Positions 23,416 to 35,900 of a stretch of 64,000 nucleotides of DNA are shown here, piece after piece. The translations under genes were made by a program, and so were the position numbers. This DNA is from Tetrapyrgos nigripes. Its lineage: Eukaryota; Basidiomycota; Agaricomycetes; Agaricales; Campanellaceae. The stretch lies in assembly GCA_013368315.1 (NCBI GenBank), contig JAACJM010000071.1:62001-126000 (forward strand). Direction: 5' to 3'. The first letter of the stretch is position 1. Each line of letters starts with the position of its first letter. Under the pieces are notes generated by a model. It saw only the letters and a list, made by a program, of their open reading frames with translations. It searched no databases and was not told the DNA's origin.

Positions 23416-24278
23416 TTATTAGCTGTGAAGTCTCAAAATATGGCCAATGGCAGAGCAGGATCATCACTTGATGAGATCCTTGTGACCATTCTTAGCGCTG
23501 CTAGCGCAGCATCCCCAACTCGAAGTAATGAAAGGAAAAGCATTTTTTATTGATTTGAGTACACCGGGAAAGTGTTGTAGTACATATGGTACACCCACCC
23601 ACCTCCCTGAATACGAGTACAGTTGTAAAAAGAAATGAAACGGTTCTTGTTTTCAACTACTACACTATAAACCGTACTCGATCTTCCAACTATCGCCTTT
23701 TTTTTTAAGAAACAGCAGCGCCAAGAGCCTGGGACTGCCACGTCGCTTGCAGCGGCTCTTCTGAAGCTGACTACAGCTAACATTGTCATAAGCCATCGTG
23801 ACCAGGTTTCTTTCCTAAAAGGAACCGGATGAGGTGCGGATCAATCATTCGACGACCTAGTCCCTCCTCTTCCCTTCGGTCCGAGTCGGGGATTTAATCA
23901 TCACTTGAGGAGATCCTTGTGACCATTCAAGTTGTCATATAACTAGAACCTCGATGGGTACATAGCGCTGATTCTTTCCTGCCCTTGTCTCAATTCCCCA
24001 GTTTTTAGAATTTCATCCCTATCCATCCTGAACTACATCCTTCTTATCAGCTCTTGTATACTTTCTTAACAGTGGCATTGTGGCTTTGCCAGTGGTGGTT
24101 CCTTGGTCATACATTGGTTTCCTGTAAGCTTAGGGGTAACCACAGCTACGCCCACATCAAGCCTTCCTCCAGGTCCTTTGTTTGGCTTTTGATTAAAATT
24201 GGTTTCTGACTGGAGTAGTATTAGTGCTGACATCCTCCACATTTCTTGAAACATTCCTAACAAAGCTTATCTTCAATA
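23416..24278. other. intergenic with a 30-bp direct repeat pair
   Basis: ATCATCACTTGA followed by AGATCCTTGTGACCATTC occurs at about 23,460-23,492 and again at about 23,896-23,925 with two mismatches, bracketing about 400 bp. No gene is seen. The left border of the Plavaka element should lie here but no terminal repeat was found. Confidence 0.55.
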
Positions 24279-27200
24279 ATGGCTGTAAGCTTTTCAAGAT
24301 ATTTCCTGATATTTCTTCTCACTCTTTTCTTTTTCCTTTATTAGGGGGGAACCTGTTCACATTGTGGAAGGCAGAATCTCAAGAACCTGAAGAAACACCA
24401 TAGTTCCTGCTCAGCATATGAAACTCATAGAAGCAAAACTATCAAGGGATCACTTCAATTTAATCAGCAAATGCAGGTAGTCACTATTCAGTTTTTTTTT
24501 TTTTTTGAGAAATAATGCTCATTGGGATCAGGCATCTGCATCTGGAACAACAGATTCTCCAATGGATGTTGACATTGAGGTAAATGTACTTCAGATTATA
24601 CAGTTTAAATCTGATCTAATTTTAACAATTAGCAACAACATGATGTACCAGGAGCAGTAACAACAGAAGATTTTATGTTAGATTCCCAGGTATTGCTAAT
24701 TTATATATGAGTCATCAAAAGGAATTCTGACACTTTGTGTGATTTAGAATGATCAAACTGCTATGCAAATTGATGAGCAGCCTCATACCCCTCCAGGCCC
24801 TCAGATACCTATTCAGGTACAATATTTTTAATTGGTTGATATCACCTACTTATGCTTTTTATAGCCTGATTATTTTCAGACTCCGGACCCCAATGAAAAT
24901 TTGCCACCCAGAACAAGAGCTCCTCCAAAGGTGCTTGAAGATTTCGGCATGGTACAGTCTATACCCCTCATCAAAAAAGTCCGAACAAAGCCCACTGCAG
25001 CCAGAACACCAAGTCCTAATCTCTTTGGATCCTCTCCCCTCTCCTCTCCTCCAGATTCTCCTCCTGCAGAACCAAAGCCCCTTCCTGCCCTCTTTCAGAC
25101 TGATCCAGATCAGTTTGGACTGTTCCGAGTCTATGATAAATCACCTAGTCATGATCCATTGGAAAACATCAATCTACAGGATCTTACAGACTTTCATATT
25201 CCAGGTGGCTCCAGTGATACAGATAACAGAAATCCTTTTTCTGGATTTGGCCCTAACGTCAATATCTCTTCTATTTCCAATCCAGACATCCTTTCCAAAG
25301 GGCCTTTCCGAAATACTAGTGTTTTTCGTCTCATGAAATGGCATCATGATGCTATGAAAAGAAAAGCACTGGGAAACTTGGACTCTTTGGTCACAAATGT
25401 CATTCTAGCCAAGGATTTTCAGCAGAAGGATTTCCATGGGTTTAATGGACAAAGGGAAGCTCATCGTATGGATCAGTATATGAAGGCTCAGGAACAGGCA
25501 GCAAAGGAGACTTTGTTACCGTGGAATGCTGCAGATGGTTGGACCAAAAGCTCTGTTTCACTTAAGCTTCCCAGAGCTAGATGGTCTTGAGAGAGAGAGG
25601 AAGATATTCCTACAATGAAAGTGGACAATGTTTGGCATAGAGATGTACAGGAGGTCATCAAGGCAGCATGGCAGAGTGACCAGGCTTGGAACTATCACCA
25701 TAAACCATTCAAGCTGATGTGGAAGCCCTCTGAAGATCAGCCTGCTGTTCGTATTTTTGGAGAAACCTTTTGGAGTGATCGGATGATTGAAATGGATAGG
25801 AAGCTGCCAGAGATCCCTGCTGGATGTGGACTGGAGAGAATAGTAGTCCCTGTGCAACTCTGGTCAGACTCAACTCATTTGACAACTTTTGGAACTCAGA
25901 AGATGTGGCCAATTTATATGTTTATTGGTAATCTCTCAAAGTATACTCGTGGACGCCCAAGCACTTTTTCAGCTCATCATATTGCATATGTGCCTGAGGT
26001 ATGCAATTTCTTTCAATATATGCAATTCCTAATAATTATCTCTTGTGTCAGCTTCCAGACAAGATTGAGGATTTCTACCATAGTCTATTCAATAGCCAAC
26101 ATCCTTCCAACAACGAAAAAACTCATTTACGAAGGGAGCTTCTTCATGCTGTTCTTGCTTTGATTTTCAATCCGACATTTCGCCAAGCATATTTAGAAGG
26201 AATTGTGGTTTTATGTGTGGATCAGATAATGAGAAGGCTTTTTCCCAGGCTGTTTTCCTATTCTGTTGATTATGTTGAAAAGTAAGCAGAGATTTATCTT
26301 CTTCTTGGTTGATCAACTATCTAATTATCCTTTATCTAAATATAGAGTGATGTTGGCAGCAATGATGTTTCTATCGGAATATCCTTGCACTGCTTGTATG
26401 ATTCTGAAGAGGCAGATAAAGTATGTTGGAACAAAGGTTGACCTAGAGAGGATAGTGAAGAAGCCAAGAGTAGATGATGATGTTAGGCAGGGGAGAGTTA
26501 TAACTGCCAGAAAGTTGATTTTCCATGATGGATGTGCTGTCAGAAGTGATAGAGTCTTGGCTCTTTTGAAAAATGGCTCATATATTCCCACACTGGTAAG
26601 GAACTTTGTAATTGTTCCAGTATTTATAACTTACTGTTTGCAGAGTCAACTATCTGTTTTTTTACAGGATGTTGGTGAAAATATGTTTGACCTTTTCCCA
26701 ACTGACATTCTGCATGACTTTGAGCTGGGGAAATGGAGAGATGTTTTTACACACCTCTGCCGGATCTTGCAATCTATTGGACATGAAAAACTGAGTGAAC
26801 TGAACCAGAGGTGAATATATGTGAATTTATACTTGATTATAAAGTTTTCTAATACCCTATTAGATACCGCAATATGCCTAGCTTTGGCCAGGGCACTATT
26901 CGCTACTTCAAAAGTAATGTCTCTGATATGAGACACTTTGCTGCCAGAAACTTTGAAGATTTACTACAGGTTAGCCATTTTGAGTCTTTTAGGCTAAGCT
27001 CTAACTTCATTGTTTTGTCTTAGCTTGCTCTTCCAGCTTTTGAGAATCTCATAAGTGATAAACAGCAAGAGACAATTGTTCAGAATCTGCTGTTTGACCT
27101 TATGACTTTCCATGCTCATGCAAAGCTCCGAATTCAGACAGAAGATACCTTGAAATCATTCAGACTGGCTACTCAGTCTCTGGGTCAATCTCTGCAACAG

Positions 27201-28802
27201 TTTGCTAACAGAACTTGTGCATTTTATGCCGACACCAAGGAGCTCCCTCGCGAAAAAGCTGCAAGACTTCACAAAGCTGCTAATCAGACTAAGAAAGCTA
27301 CAAACACAGCTGCAGCAAACACAGCTGTGGCAAGCACAAGTTCTGAAACAGCTACAATTAGAAGAAAGAAGTTCAATATGGAAACGTATAAGACTCATGC
27401 CTTGAGTCATTATCCAGACCATGCGGAGCAGTTTGGCACATATGACTCTATTTCTACAAGAGATGTGAGTTGCTGATTGTGTGATACTACTACAACACTA
27501 ATCAAAGTATGTTTTAGGGAGAAAGAGAACACTGTTACATCAAGTATATGTATGATCTTGTCAGCAAGAAAGACCATACAGCTGGAATTGCAGTGCAGGA
27601 ACGCTGTCATGATCTGTTGCGCAAGGTGGATGAGGATACTCTGAAACCAAAGCAGTCTTCCTATTCTAAAGCCCAGAAAATGCTTTTTACTCTGCCAACA
27701 CAAGAAGAGGATTCACAAATTCCTGATATTTCAAAACCATACCACATTGCTGCATCTCAGGTCAACTATCAAACTATCTATTCCTTGATAGAGGCAGGCA
27801 AAAAGGATCCTGCACTAAAGGTGAGTTCTAAATATACAAAAGACTATCAAGTTTGTCTCAAATATATCACAGAATTTCCAAGAAAAGCTAGAGTTACACT
27901 TGTTGCAGCAGCTTCTTCCTGAGGAAAAAGAGCTGGATCGAAATACTATTGGCATTGTATCTGGCCGACTCTTCATTCACAATACTGTTTCCTTTCATTT
28001 CACCACCTATGACTGCAGACGTGATCGGGATGTTGTGAATCCAAAGAGACACAATGATATCATGATGGTTTCTAATGACCCTGCTGCATCTCATCCATAC
28101 ATCTATGCCAGGGTCATTGGTATATATCATGTTAATGTTAGACACTTTGGAGAAAGGTCTCGAAGCACAACAAAGGAGCATATGGATGTTTTGCATGTCA
28201 GATGGTTTCAACATGTCACTTCATATCCTTGTGGCTTCAAGGCCAAGCGTCTTCCTAGGCTGCAGTTTATTCCTGAAGATGACCCAGATGCCTTCGGGTT
28301 TGTTGATCCTAAAGCAGTTCTCCGAGGGTGTTATACAATTCCAGCATTTGCACATGGCACTACCAAGGAATATCTTGATTTTCCTAATTCCATTGGAAGA
28401 CCTCCAAGATTCACTTCTGAAGGTCTAATCATAGATCAATATGATTACAAATATTATTACGTTGGAATGTGAGTCTCAGGTGGATTGAGAACCTTTGTGC
28501 TTTGCTAATTAAATTTTAACTTTAGAGCGGTTGATAGAGACATGTGGATGAGATATCGTGGAGGAGGTGTTGGACACATTACGACCAGGGAATACACCAA
28601 AGAGATGGAAGTTGAAGCACTGGGAATTGAGGTAGCTGAGGTAGTTGAAGAAGTGGAGATGGAGACTGATCATGATCATCCTATCTATCAAAGTGGGAAT
28701 GATGATGGGAAAGACGATATTGGCGATGAAAGTACTGGAGAAGATGATAGGTATGATGAAGAGTATAATGAGCCCTCTGATTGGGAAACAGACGAGAATT
28801 AG
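24279..28802 (+). CDS. Plavaka-type (CMC/CACTA-related) transposase, one in-frame TGA
   Basis: ATG at 24279 splits after MA (donor GTAAGC). The next exon has an N-terminal zinc knuckle CSHCGRQNLKNLKKHHSSC. Short exons and a Pro-rich linker precede the large exon 24,880-25,990. The catalytic region has VPVQLWSDSTHLTTFGTQK, FIGNLSKYTRGRPS, AHHIAYVPE, LIFHDGCAVRSD and the DLMHEFELG-like motif DILHDFELGKWRDVFTHL. Late motifs are YMYDLVSKKDHTAGIAVQER, HVRWFQHVTSYPCG and the diagnostic VDRDMWMRYRGGGVGH. The tail is acidic (DWETDEN). About ten short introns can be placed. A TGA at 25588-25590 between LPRARWS and EREEDIPTMKV interrupts the frame (CGA to TGA would explain it). The copy is therefore complete but probably non-functional unless an unseen intron removes it. 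Confidence 0.88.
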
Positions 28803-29143
28803 TAACTAAAACTACCCTTTGCAGAGAACTGAAGATAGCATTTACTTACTACTGCAGTTTCAGTCATATGTTCTATACATTTAATGTTTATATCCACGAA
28901 CCTTCGACATGAGTTGAATACCTGTAAGAGGCGGGTCATGGGTTTTAGGTGGGTTTGGATATGCTGACCCATACCCGTACCCGCCAACCCATGCTATTCC
29001 CTACTACTTGGCCCTTGGCCCTGCCCCACTGGATCTGCCTAGTAAATTGCATGGGTATCCCACAGGTACTTTTAGTGTGACCTGTGCACAAAAATATCTG
29101 TGGGTCGTTAACCATTACACCATTTCAATATTATAATGACTGA
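28803..29143. other. remnant of an older (ACCCGTA)-rich MITE
   Basis: Words such as GCATGGGTATCCCACAGGTA and TACCCGTACCCG recall the MITE described next. A matching right-hand remnant (GCCTGTGCTTTTCACT, about 29,510-29,528) lies beyond it. The intact MITE seems nested in an older relative lying between the two convergent genes. Confidence 0.45.
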
Positions 29144-29439
29144 AAGTGAACTGCACCAGTATTCCATGGGTACTTTTGAGGCTACCCGTACCCATGAGCC
29201 CTATGTACCCGCAGGTCTTGAGTTGATGAGGGAAAAATCAACAATTTGCATTTGAAAAAAGGTGAGAATTAATCGTTAGCCTGAGGCTATTTAATACATT
29301 GAACTAATACGTACAAAGCCTCATTGAAGTGTTTATGGCCCATCTGAGCCACCGTCAACCGGCATGGGTCTGGAAATCCGTACCCGTTAGACCCTTACCC
29401 GTGACCTGTGATAACCTGCCAGACCCGTGCTTTTCACTA
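29144..29439. mobile_element. hAT-like MITE, copy 1 (296 bp)
   Basis: Ends AAGTGAACTGCAC … GTGCTTTTCACTA, flanked by perfect 8-bp direct repeats ATGACTGA (29136-29143 and 29440-29447). An 8-bp target duplication is the hallmark of hAT-superfamily transposition. The body contains (ACCCGT) clusters. It lies between the Plavaka and TET/JBP genes and matches copy 2 at 60,967-61,274 throughout. Confidence 0.85.
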
Positions 29440-29614
29440 ATGACTGATTGCATACCATATCGAAGTCTCCAGAGCCACAGGTCTAGATATTACTACCCAT
29501 ACCCATACACAGCCTGTGCTTTTCACTGAAGGTGCACCTTCAGATGTCTATTCACTATTCAAATTCAAGGCCAGATCATCCACAATACATTATAAGTAGC
29601 ACATTTGAAGAAGA

Positions 29615-31381
29615 TTAAAATTTAAGCCTAGATTGTACCCCTTTGACATGAGAATAGATCATTCCTCTCCTTTTGAAAGCCTCCACTGCTTTTACACACT
29701 GCTGAGTGATTTGAATTGAGGTGCCAAATCGCATGACATTTTCTGGACTTTGTGACTGCATTGTAGAATGCTCATCTTCCTGTCCTCGCCAAATGATTTC
29801 GACGAGACCTTGTGCCCTGCTCATTGATATATTTCATAAACTGAATACTTCATAATAAATTACTGCTTACCTTTCAAAATCCACTGCACACTTGTACTTG
29901 CTAAGAAGAAAGGCTCCACCTTTCACAGAGCCATGATCATGCTGATCAGGATTGAACTGCCATCTTTGCCTGGGTGTTGGTCTGAAAGCTATCCACCACA
30001 TTCCATATGCAATATGGGATGCATCACGGTCTCGATGAATGAAGTTGGCAAAGTCATCATCAGTCACTGTGATTGAATTGGCAAGAGCACCAGGCATGAT
30101 TGGAGTCTCTTCAGTGATCTCTGTTTGTGAGATATCAGGAATGTTGGTTCTACAGAACACTTAAATCAGAGGAAAATGCACTACATAGAAAGCAAAGATA
30201 CCTGGCAGCAAGATCCATCATGGCTTTGTGCTCCATAGGAAACATGTTCTTCAAACCATCTGAATAAACTTTTGAAACAATATCGAGCTGAGAAGTACAA
30301 TTTTGATAACTAACACAATGATTAAACTGAGTGAAAAAAAGAACCGGCATATTGACTCACTCAGTTTGCTGCTGGAGACTCTGTTGTTTCCATGAATAGA
30401 CACCAATGTCTGTAGCTGTCTGACCACGTGGGGCATGCCACCCTGCAGCGACCATATGGCCATGCTTCTTGAAACTATCAGGAGAAGCATTGGCTTCATG
30501 TGTTTTTTGTGACTGAAGAGCATTTGAATGGGAGGCACAATGACAAGAACCAAATATTACTTACAGAGTTAATTTCGATGGAATTTGCAAGCTTTGAGTA
30601 AATCATGAGAATGTCAATTGAAGTTGTGACTTCATTATAGCGTTCCAGCTCCAGAGTGGCCAATTCGGACCATGGACTACAATATGACAATTAAATTCAG
30701 AGTAATTCCACTATTGGAAAAAATCAGACATACGTTATTTTGATCTGAAAGACGATCTCTTCTGTTTCAAGGTTGTACCCGATATGTAAGCCCTTCTCAA
30801 AGAAAAATTCTGTTTTGTCTCTTGGAAAATTGGGATCTTTAGCATCAAGAGGCTGTTGTTTCTGACGCTCGAGGTTCTTCAGTTCTTCTATATACTCTTG
30901 ATCGTTCCCGTCAACAAAATGAATGTGGACATCTTGCACCCCACTCAATGCCTGAGCAATCTGTAAGGGTCAATATTGATAGTTAGTGTCCTTCAAGTTG
31001 GAAAGATAATACAAGAAACACGCACAGCTTGGATGCTTGACTTGATCTTTTCCTTCTCTCTCTCCTCCTCTTGAGCCAACTTCTCTTTTTGGACACGCTC
31101 GCACTCTTCATCAGCTTCAACTTTGTGTTGCCTCCGCACATTTCTTTTTTGAGTTTTATTCAAAACCGGCCTCTACATGTGGGCATTAGTAAACTCCAAT
31201 AAGCTGAGAAAGTACCACTCACAGTTTGACCACTTTCCGATTGATCAGTATCTTTGGACTTGGAATTGCTGCAATCAGCAAAAAGTTTCAAAAGCTCAAG
31301 CAATAAAATAACTACTCTGGATTTCTTTCGTACCCTTGTTTTTGACATTTGTTGGGCAGGTCTCTGAGGGAGGGAATCCAT
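29615..31381 (-). CDS. TET/JBP-type 2-oxoglutarate/Fe(II) dioxygenase
   Basis: TET/JBP enzymes oxidise methylated pyrimidines in DNA. The gene starts at about 31381 (MDSLPQRPAQQMSK) and has about nine exons. N-terminal exons are charged and coiled (NVRRQHKVEADEECERVQKE). A middle exon reads KHGHMVAAGWHAPRGQTATD. The catalytic exon has the iron-binding HxD in FIHRDRDASHIAYGMWWIAF, preceded by ALANSITVTDDDF, and DHGSVKGGAFLLSKYKC. The last exon carries ARGLVEIIWRG-like sequence (AQGLVEIIWRG), the distal His in DEHSTM and the 2OG-binding Arg in VMRFGTSIQ. All key residues are present, so it may be active. It is convergent with the Plavaka transposase; TET/JBP genes in basidiomycetes are known to travel with transposons. 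The first splice junction is uncertain. Confidence 0.8.
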
Positions 31382-31522
31382 GATTGATATAGATGAAGTC
31401 GTCGATGGTCGAAGATAAGAGCCTTGCACCTACTGACGTCACTCGCATTTTTGACTAATCATGGACCCGAAAATTCCGCCCTTTTTGTCTCTTACACCCA
31501 CGAACGACTCTAACTCTCGTCT

Positions 31523-32515
31523 ATGGCGTCTCCAGGGCGTACCATTACTGCTGCTAGTCCACTTAGGCCTGGTGTCTCTTCTATGAACCCTCATGTACCC
31601 ATGCTTACTCTGGAAGAAGCTACTTCGGATGGACACGAACGGGATACTGACAGTGCTGTTTCGACGCCGGCAAGAAGACGTCCTCGTCCAGTGTCTGAGC
31701 AGATGTTGGGGCATAGCAGACCTCAACCTGTTTAGGATGAGGATGGTGAAGGTATGTGTTTCGTTACTTATAAAGTTTGTCACTATACTAAAACAAATCG
31801 CAGGTGTCATTTCTATTCTATCTGCTGCGACTAACGATCTCGCCCAACTCATCAACCACTTGGATTTGGAGGTGACACCTGGCACCACTCCCGGTACACT
31901 AAATATCTCTCCGTGGAGGCAGTAGATGTTCGCTGGTGCCGTTCCCCGTGTTCCCGATAATGATGAAAGCCCGACCAAGAAGACTTTGTGCAAGGACATC
32001 AGTTCCATCACTTCACTGCGACCTTACACCCAGTCTCAAAGTCCTACCAAACAGCCTTCATCCAAAGATCTTCTTGGTCAGCAGATTGCACCTTGGCCCA
32101 CACTCAACTCGATGTTCCCAAGAGACTCACCAAAGCCTTCACCACCAGTTGCATCATCGTCGGCACCAAGGACGCGTCCCAACCACAAGAGGACGTTATC
32201 ACCTCCAGCTCCCATGCTTGAGAACTCTCCTCCCATGATTCGTCCATTGCGTCCTGCCAAGTCAAGGTCAGGTATTGTCGCAATGAAATCTTTGGGTCCA
32301 CCACCATCTGAGGGCCTTCCGTCTATTGAACCCAAGCTCGATGCCGGTACTATCCGTGCTCCCTCAACGTTGACGTTTGGTTCTTGTACGTCCTCTCGAG
32401 GAGGTGATTCATCTATCAGTTCCATCGATGACACCAAGAACCGACCACCAGTCCCAGTTTTGCCTTCTGCATTTGGACATGCTAGGAACAGATCTTCGCT
32501 GCTTTCATCTCAATA
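31523..32515 (+). pseudogene. 5' half of a host gene split by the satellite element
   Basis: Begins MASPGRTITAASPLRPG. An intron (GTATGT…CGCAG, about 31,751-31,803) follows. The frame is otherwise continuous and Ser/Pro rich (SPTKQPSSKDLLGQQ, NHKRTLSPPAPMLENSPP, SRGGDSSISSIDDTKNRPPV) up to LLSSQY, where the 10.8-kb insertion begins. Two in-frame TAG codons (31733-31735 after PRPVSEQMLGHSRPQPV; 31923-31925 after NISPWRQ) interrupt it, so the gene was probably also damaged by point mutation. No domain recognised. The 3' half resumes at 43,352. Confidence 0.6.
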
Positions 32516-32934
32516 CACTGGAGGCAAATCCCTGTAAATCATCTGCCATACAGAGGTATTACAGTGACCTTACAACAAGTCATTCAATAAGTAATCCACC
32601 TTGTATTACAGAGGTATTACAGAGAGAAGAATTTTCCAGATCAATGCTGTAAGACTGCTGTAAGACAAGTTGTATTACAGGGAGATTTCAGAGGCCAAAT
32701 TCCTGTATATCCAGTGCCCTACATAGGGATTACAGGAAACTTACACCAAGCCATTCAACAAGTATTCTGCCTTAGATTACAGAAGTATTACAGAGAGAAG
32801 AAATTTTGGGAGCAATGCTGTAAGACTGCTGTAAGACAAGTTGGATTACAGGGAAATTTCAGAGTGACATGGTGTCACAGTAATACATTAGGTAATACAG
32901 CCAAGAAATACAGAAGTATTTCAGTGTGACAAAA
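32516..32934 (+). repeat. left terminal inverted repeat with subterminal ATTACAG motifs
   Basis: About 419 bp, matching the right end apart from two substitutions and an 11-bp indel (an extra TTCAACAAGTA-like segment on the left near 32,755). It contains about nine copies of (G)TATTACAG or GGATTACAG and two copies of a longer block with GACTGCTGTAAGACAAGTTG. Such clustered subterminal motifs are typical transposase-binding arrays of CACTA elements. Confidence 0.85.
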
Positions 32935-35900
32935 GTGCGCAGGTGGCGTCCAGAGTGCGGGCAGGTTGCGTCCAGGGTGCACGCAGGTTGCGTCCAGAGT
33001 GCGCGCAGGTTGCGTCCAGAGTGCGTGCAGGTTGTGTCCAGAGTGCGCCCAGGTTGCGTCCAGAGTGCGCGCAGGTTGCATCCAGGGTGCGTGCAGGTTG
33101 TGTCCAGAGTGCGCGCAGGTTGCGTCCAGGGTGCGTCCAGAGTGCGTGCAGGGTGCGTCCAGGGTGCGTGCAGGTTGTGTCCAGGGTGCGCGCAGGTTGC
33201 GCCCAGAGTGCACGCAGGTTGCGCCCAGAGTGCGCGCAGGTTGTGCCCAGAGTGCATGCAGGTTGCGTCCAGGGTGCGCGCAGGTTGCGTCCAGAGTGCA
33301 CGCAGGTTGCGTCCAGAGTGTGCGCAGGTTGCGTCCAGAGTGTGCGCAGGTTGCGTCCAGAGTGTGCGCAGGTTGCGCCCAGAGTGTGCGCAGGTTGCGT
33401 CCAGGGTGTGCGCAGGTTGCGTCCAGGGTGTGCGCAGGTTTTGCGCCCAGAGTGCGTGCAGGTTGCGCCCAGAGTGCGTGCAGGTTGCGTCCAGAGTGCG
33501 CGCAGGTTGCGTCCAGAGTGCGTGCAGGTTGTGTCCAGAGTGCGCCCAGGTTGCGTCCAGAGTGCGCGCAGGTTGCATCCAGGGTGCGTGCAGGTTGTGT
33601 CCAGAGTGCGCGCAGGTTGCGTCCAGGGTGCGTCCAGAGTGCGTGCAGGGTGTGTCCAGGGTGCGTGCAGGTTGTGTCCAGGGTGCGCGCAGGTTGCGCC
33701 CAGAGTGCACGCAGGTTGCGCCCAGAGTGCGCGCAGGTTGTGCCCAGAGTGCATGCAGGTTGCGTCCAGGGTGCGCGCAGGTTGCGTCCAGAGTGCACGC
33801 AGGTTGCGTCCAGAGTGTGCGCAGGTTGCGCCCAGAGTGTGCGCAGGTTGCGTCCAGGGTGTGCGCAGGTTGCGTCCAGGGTGTGCGCAGGTTGCGTCCA
33901 GGGTGTGCGCAGGTTGCGTCCAGGGTGCGTGCAGGTTGCGTCCAGGGCGCGCGCAGGTTGTGCCCAGAGTGCGCGCAGGTTGTGTCCAGAGTTTGCACAG
34001 GTTGCGTCCAGGGTGCGCGCAGGTTGTGTCCAGAGTGTGCGCAGGTTGCGTCCAGGGTGCGTGCAGGTTGTGTCCAGAGTGCGCGCAGGTTGCGTCCAGA
34101 GTGCACGCAGGTTGTGTCCAGAGTGCGCGCAGGTTGCGTCCAGGGTGCGTCCAGAGTGCGCGCAGGTTGCGTCCAGGGTGCGTGCAGGTTGTGTCCAGGG
34201 TGCGCGCAGGTTGCGCCCACAGTGCGCGCAGGTTGCGTCCAGAGTGCGTGCAGGTTGCGTCCAGGGTGTGCGCAGGTTGCGTCCAGGGTGTGTGCAGGTT
34301 GCGTCCAGGGTGCGCGCAGGTTGCGTCCAGAGTGCGCGCAGGTTGCGCCGAGAGGGCCCGCAGGGTGCATGCAGGTTGCAACCAGGGTGCATGCAGGTTG
34401 CGTCCAGATTGCGCACAGGTTGCGCCCAGAGTGTGCGCAGGTTGCGTCCAGGGTGTGCGCAGGTTTTGCGCCCAGAGTGCGTGCAGGTTGCGCCCAGAGT
34501 GCGTGCAGGTTGCATCCAGAGTGCGCGCAGGTTGCGTCCAGAGTGCGCGCAGGTTGCGTCCAGGGTGTGCGCAGGTTGCGTCCAGGGTGCGCGCAGGTTG
34601 CGTCCAGAGTGTGCGCAGGTTGCGTCCAGAGTGCGCGCAGGTTGCATCCAGGGTGCGTGCAGGTTGCGTCCAGAGTGCGCGCAGGTTGCGCCCAGAGTGT
34701 GCGCAGGTTGCGTCCAGGGTGCGCGCAGGTTGCGTCCAGGGTGTGCGCAGGTTGCGTCCAGGGTGTGCGCAGGTTGCGTCCAGGGTGTGTGCAGGTTGCG
34801 TCCAGGGTGTGTGCAGGTTGCGTCCAGAGTGCGTGCAGGTTGCGTCCAGGGTGCGCCCAGAGTGCGCGCAGGTTGCATCCAGGGTGCGCGCAGGTTGCGT
34901 CCAGAGTGCGCGCAGGTTGCATCCAGAGTGCGTGCAGGTTGCGTCCAGGGTGTGCGCAGGTTGCATCCAGAGTGCACGCAGGTTGCGTCCAGGGTGTGCG
35001 CAGGTTGCGTCCAGAGTGCGCGCAGGTTGCGTCCAGAGTGCGCGCAGGTTGCGTCCAGGGGTGCGCGCGCAGGTTGCGTCCAGGGTGCGCGCAGGTTGCG
35101 TCCAGGGTGCGCGCAGGTTGCGTCCAGGGTGCGCGCAGGTTGCGTCCAGGGTGCGCGCAGGTTGCGTCCAGGGTGCGCGCAGGTTGCGTCCAGGGTGCGC
35201 GCAGGTTGCGTCCAGGGTGCGCGCAGGTTGCGTCCAGGGTGCGCGCAGGTTGCGTCCAGGGTGCGCGCAGGTTGCGTCCAGGGTGCGCGCAGGTTGCGTC
35301 CAGGGTGCGCGCAGGTTGCGCCCAGAGTGCATGCAGGTTGCGTCCAGAGTGCGCGCAGGTTGCATCCAGAGTGTGCGCAGGTTGCGTCCAGAGTGCGTGC
35401 AGGTTGCGCCCAGAGTGCGTGCAGGTTGCGTCCAGAGTGCGTGCAGGTTGCGTCCAGGGTGCGCGCAGGTTGCGTCCAGGGTGCGTGCAGGTTGCGCCCA
35501 GAGTGCGTGCAGGTTGCGTCCAGAGTGCGTGCAGGTTGTGTCCAGAGTGCGCCCAGAATGCGTGCAGGTTGCGTCCAGAGTGCGTCCAGGGTGCGTGCAG
35601 GTTGTGTCCAGAATGTGCGCAGGTTGTGTCCAGAGTGTGCGCAGGTTGCGTCCAGAGTGCGTGCAGGTTGCGTCCAGAGTGCACGCAGGTTGCGTCCAGA
35701 GTGCGCGCAGGTTGCGTCCAGGTTGCGTCCAGGGTGCGCCCAGAATGCATGCAGGTTGCGTCCAGAGTGCGCACAGGTTGCGTCCAGGGTGCGTGCAGGT
35801 TGCGTCCAGAGTGCGCGCAGGTTGTGTCCAGAGTGCACGCAGGTTGGCCCAGAGTGTGCGCAGGTTGCGTCCAGGGTGCGCGCAGGTTGCGTCCAGGGTG

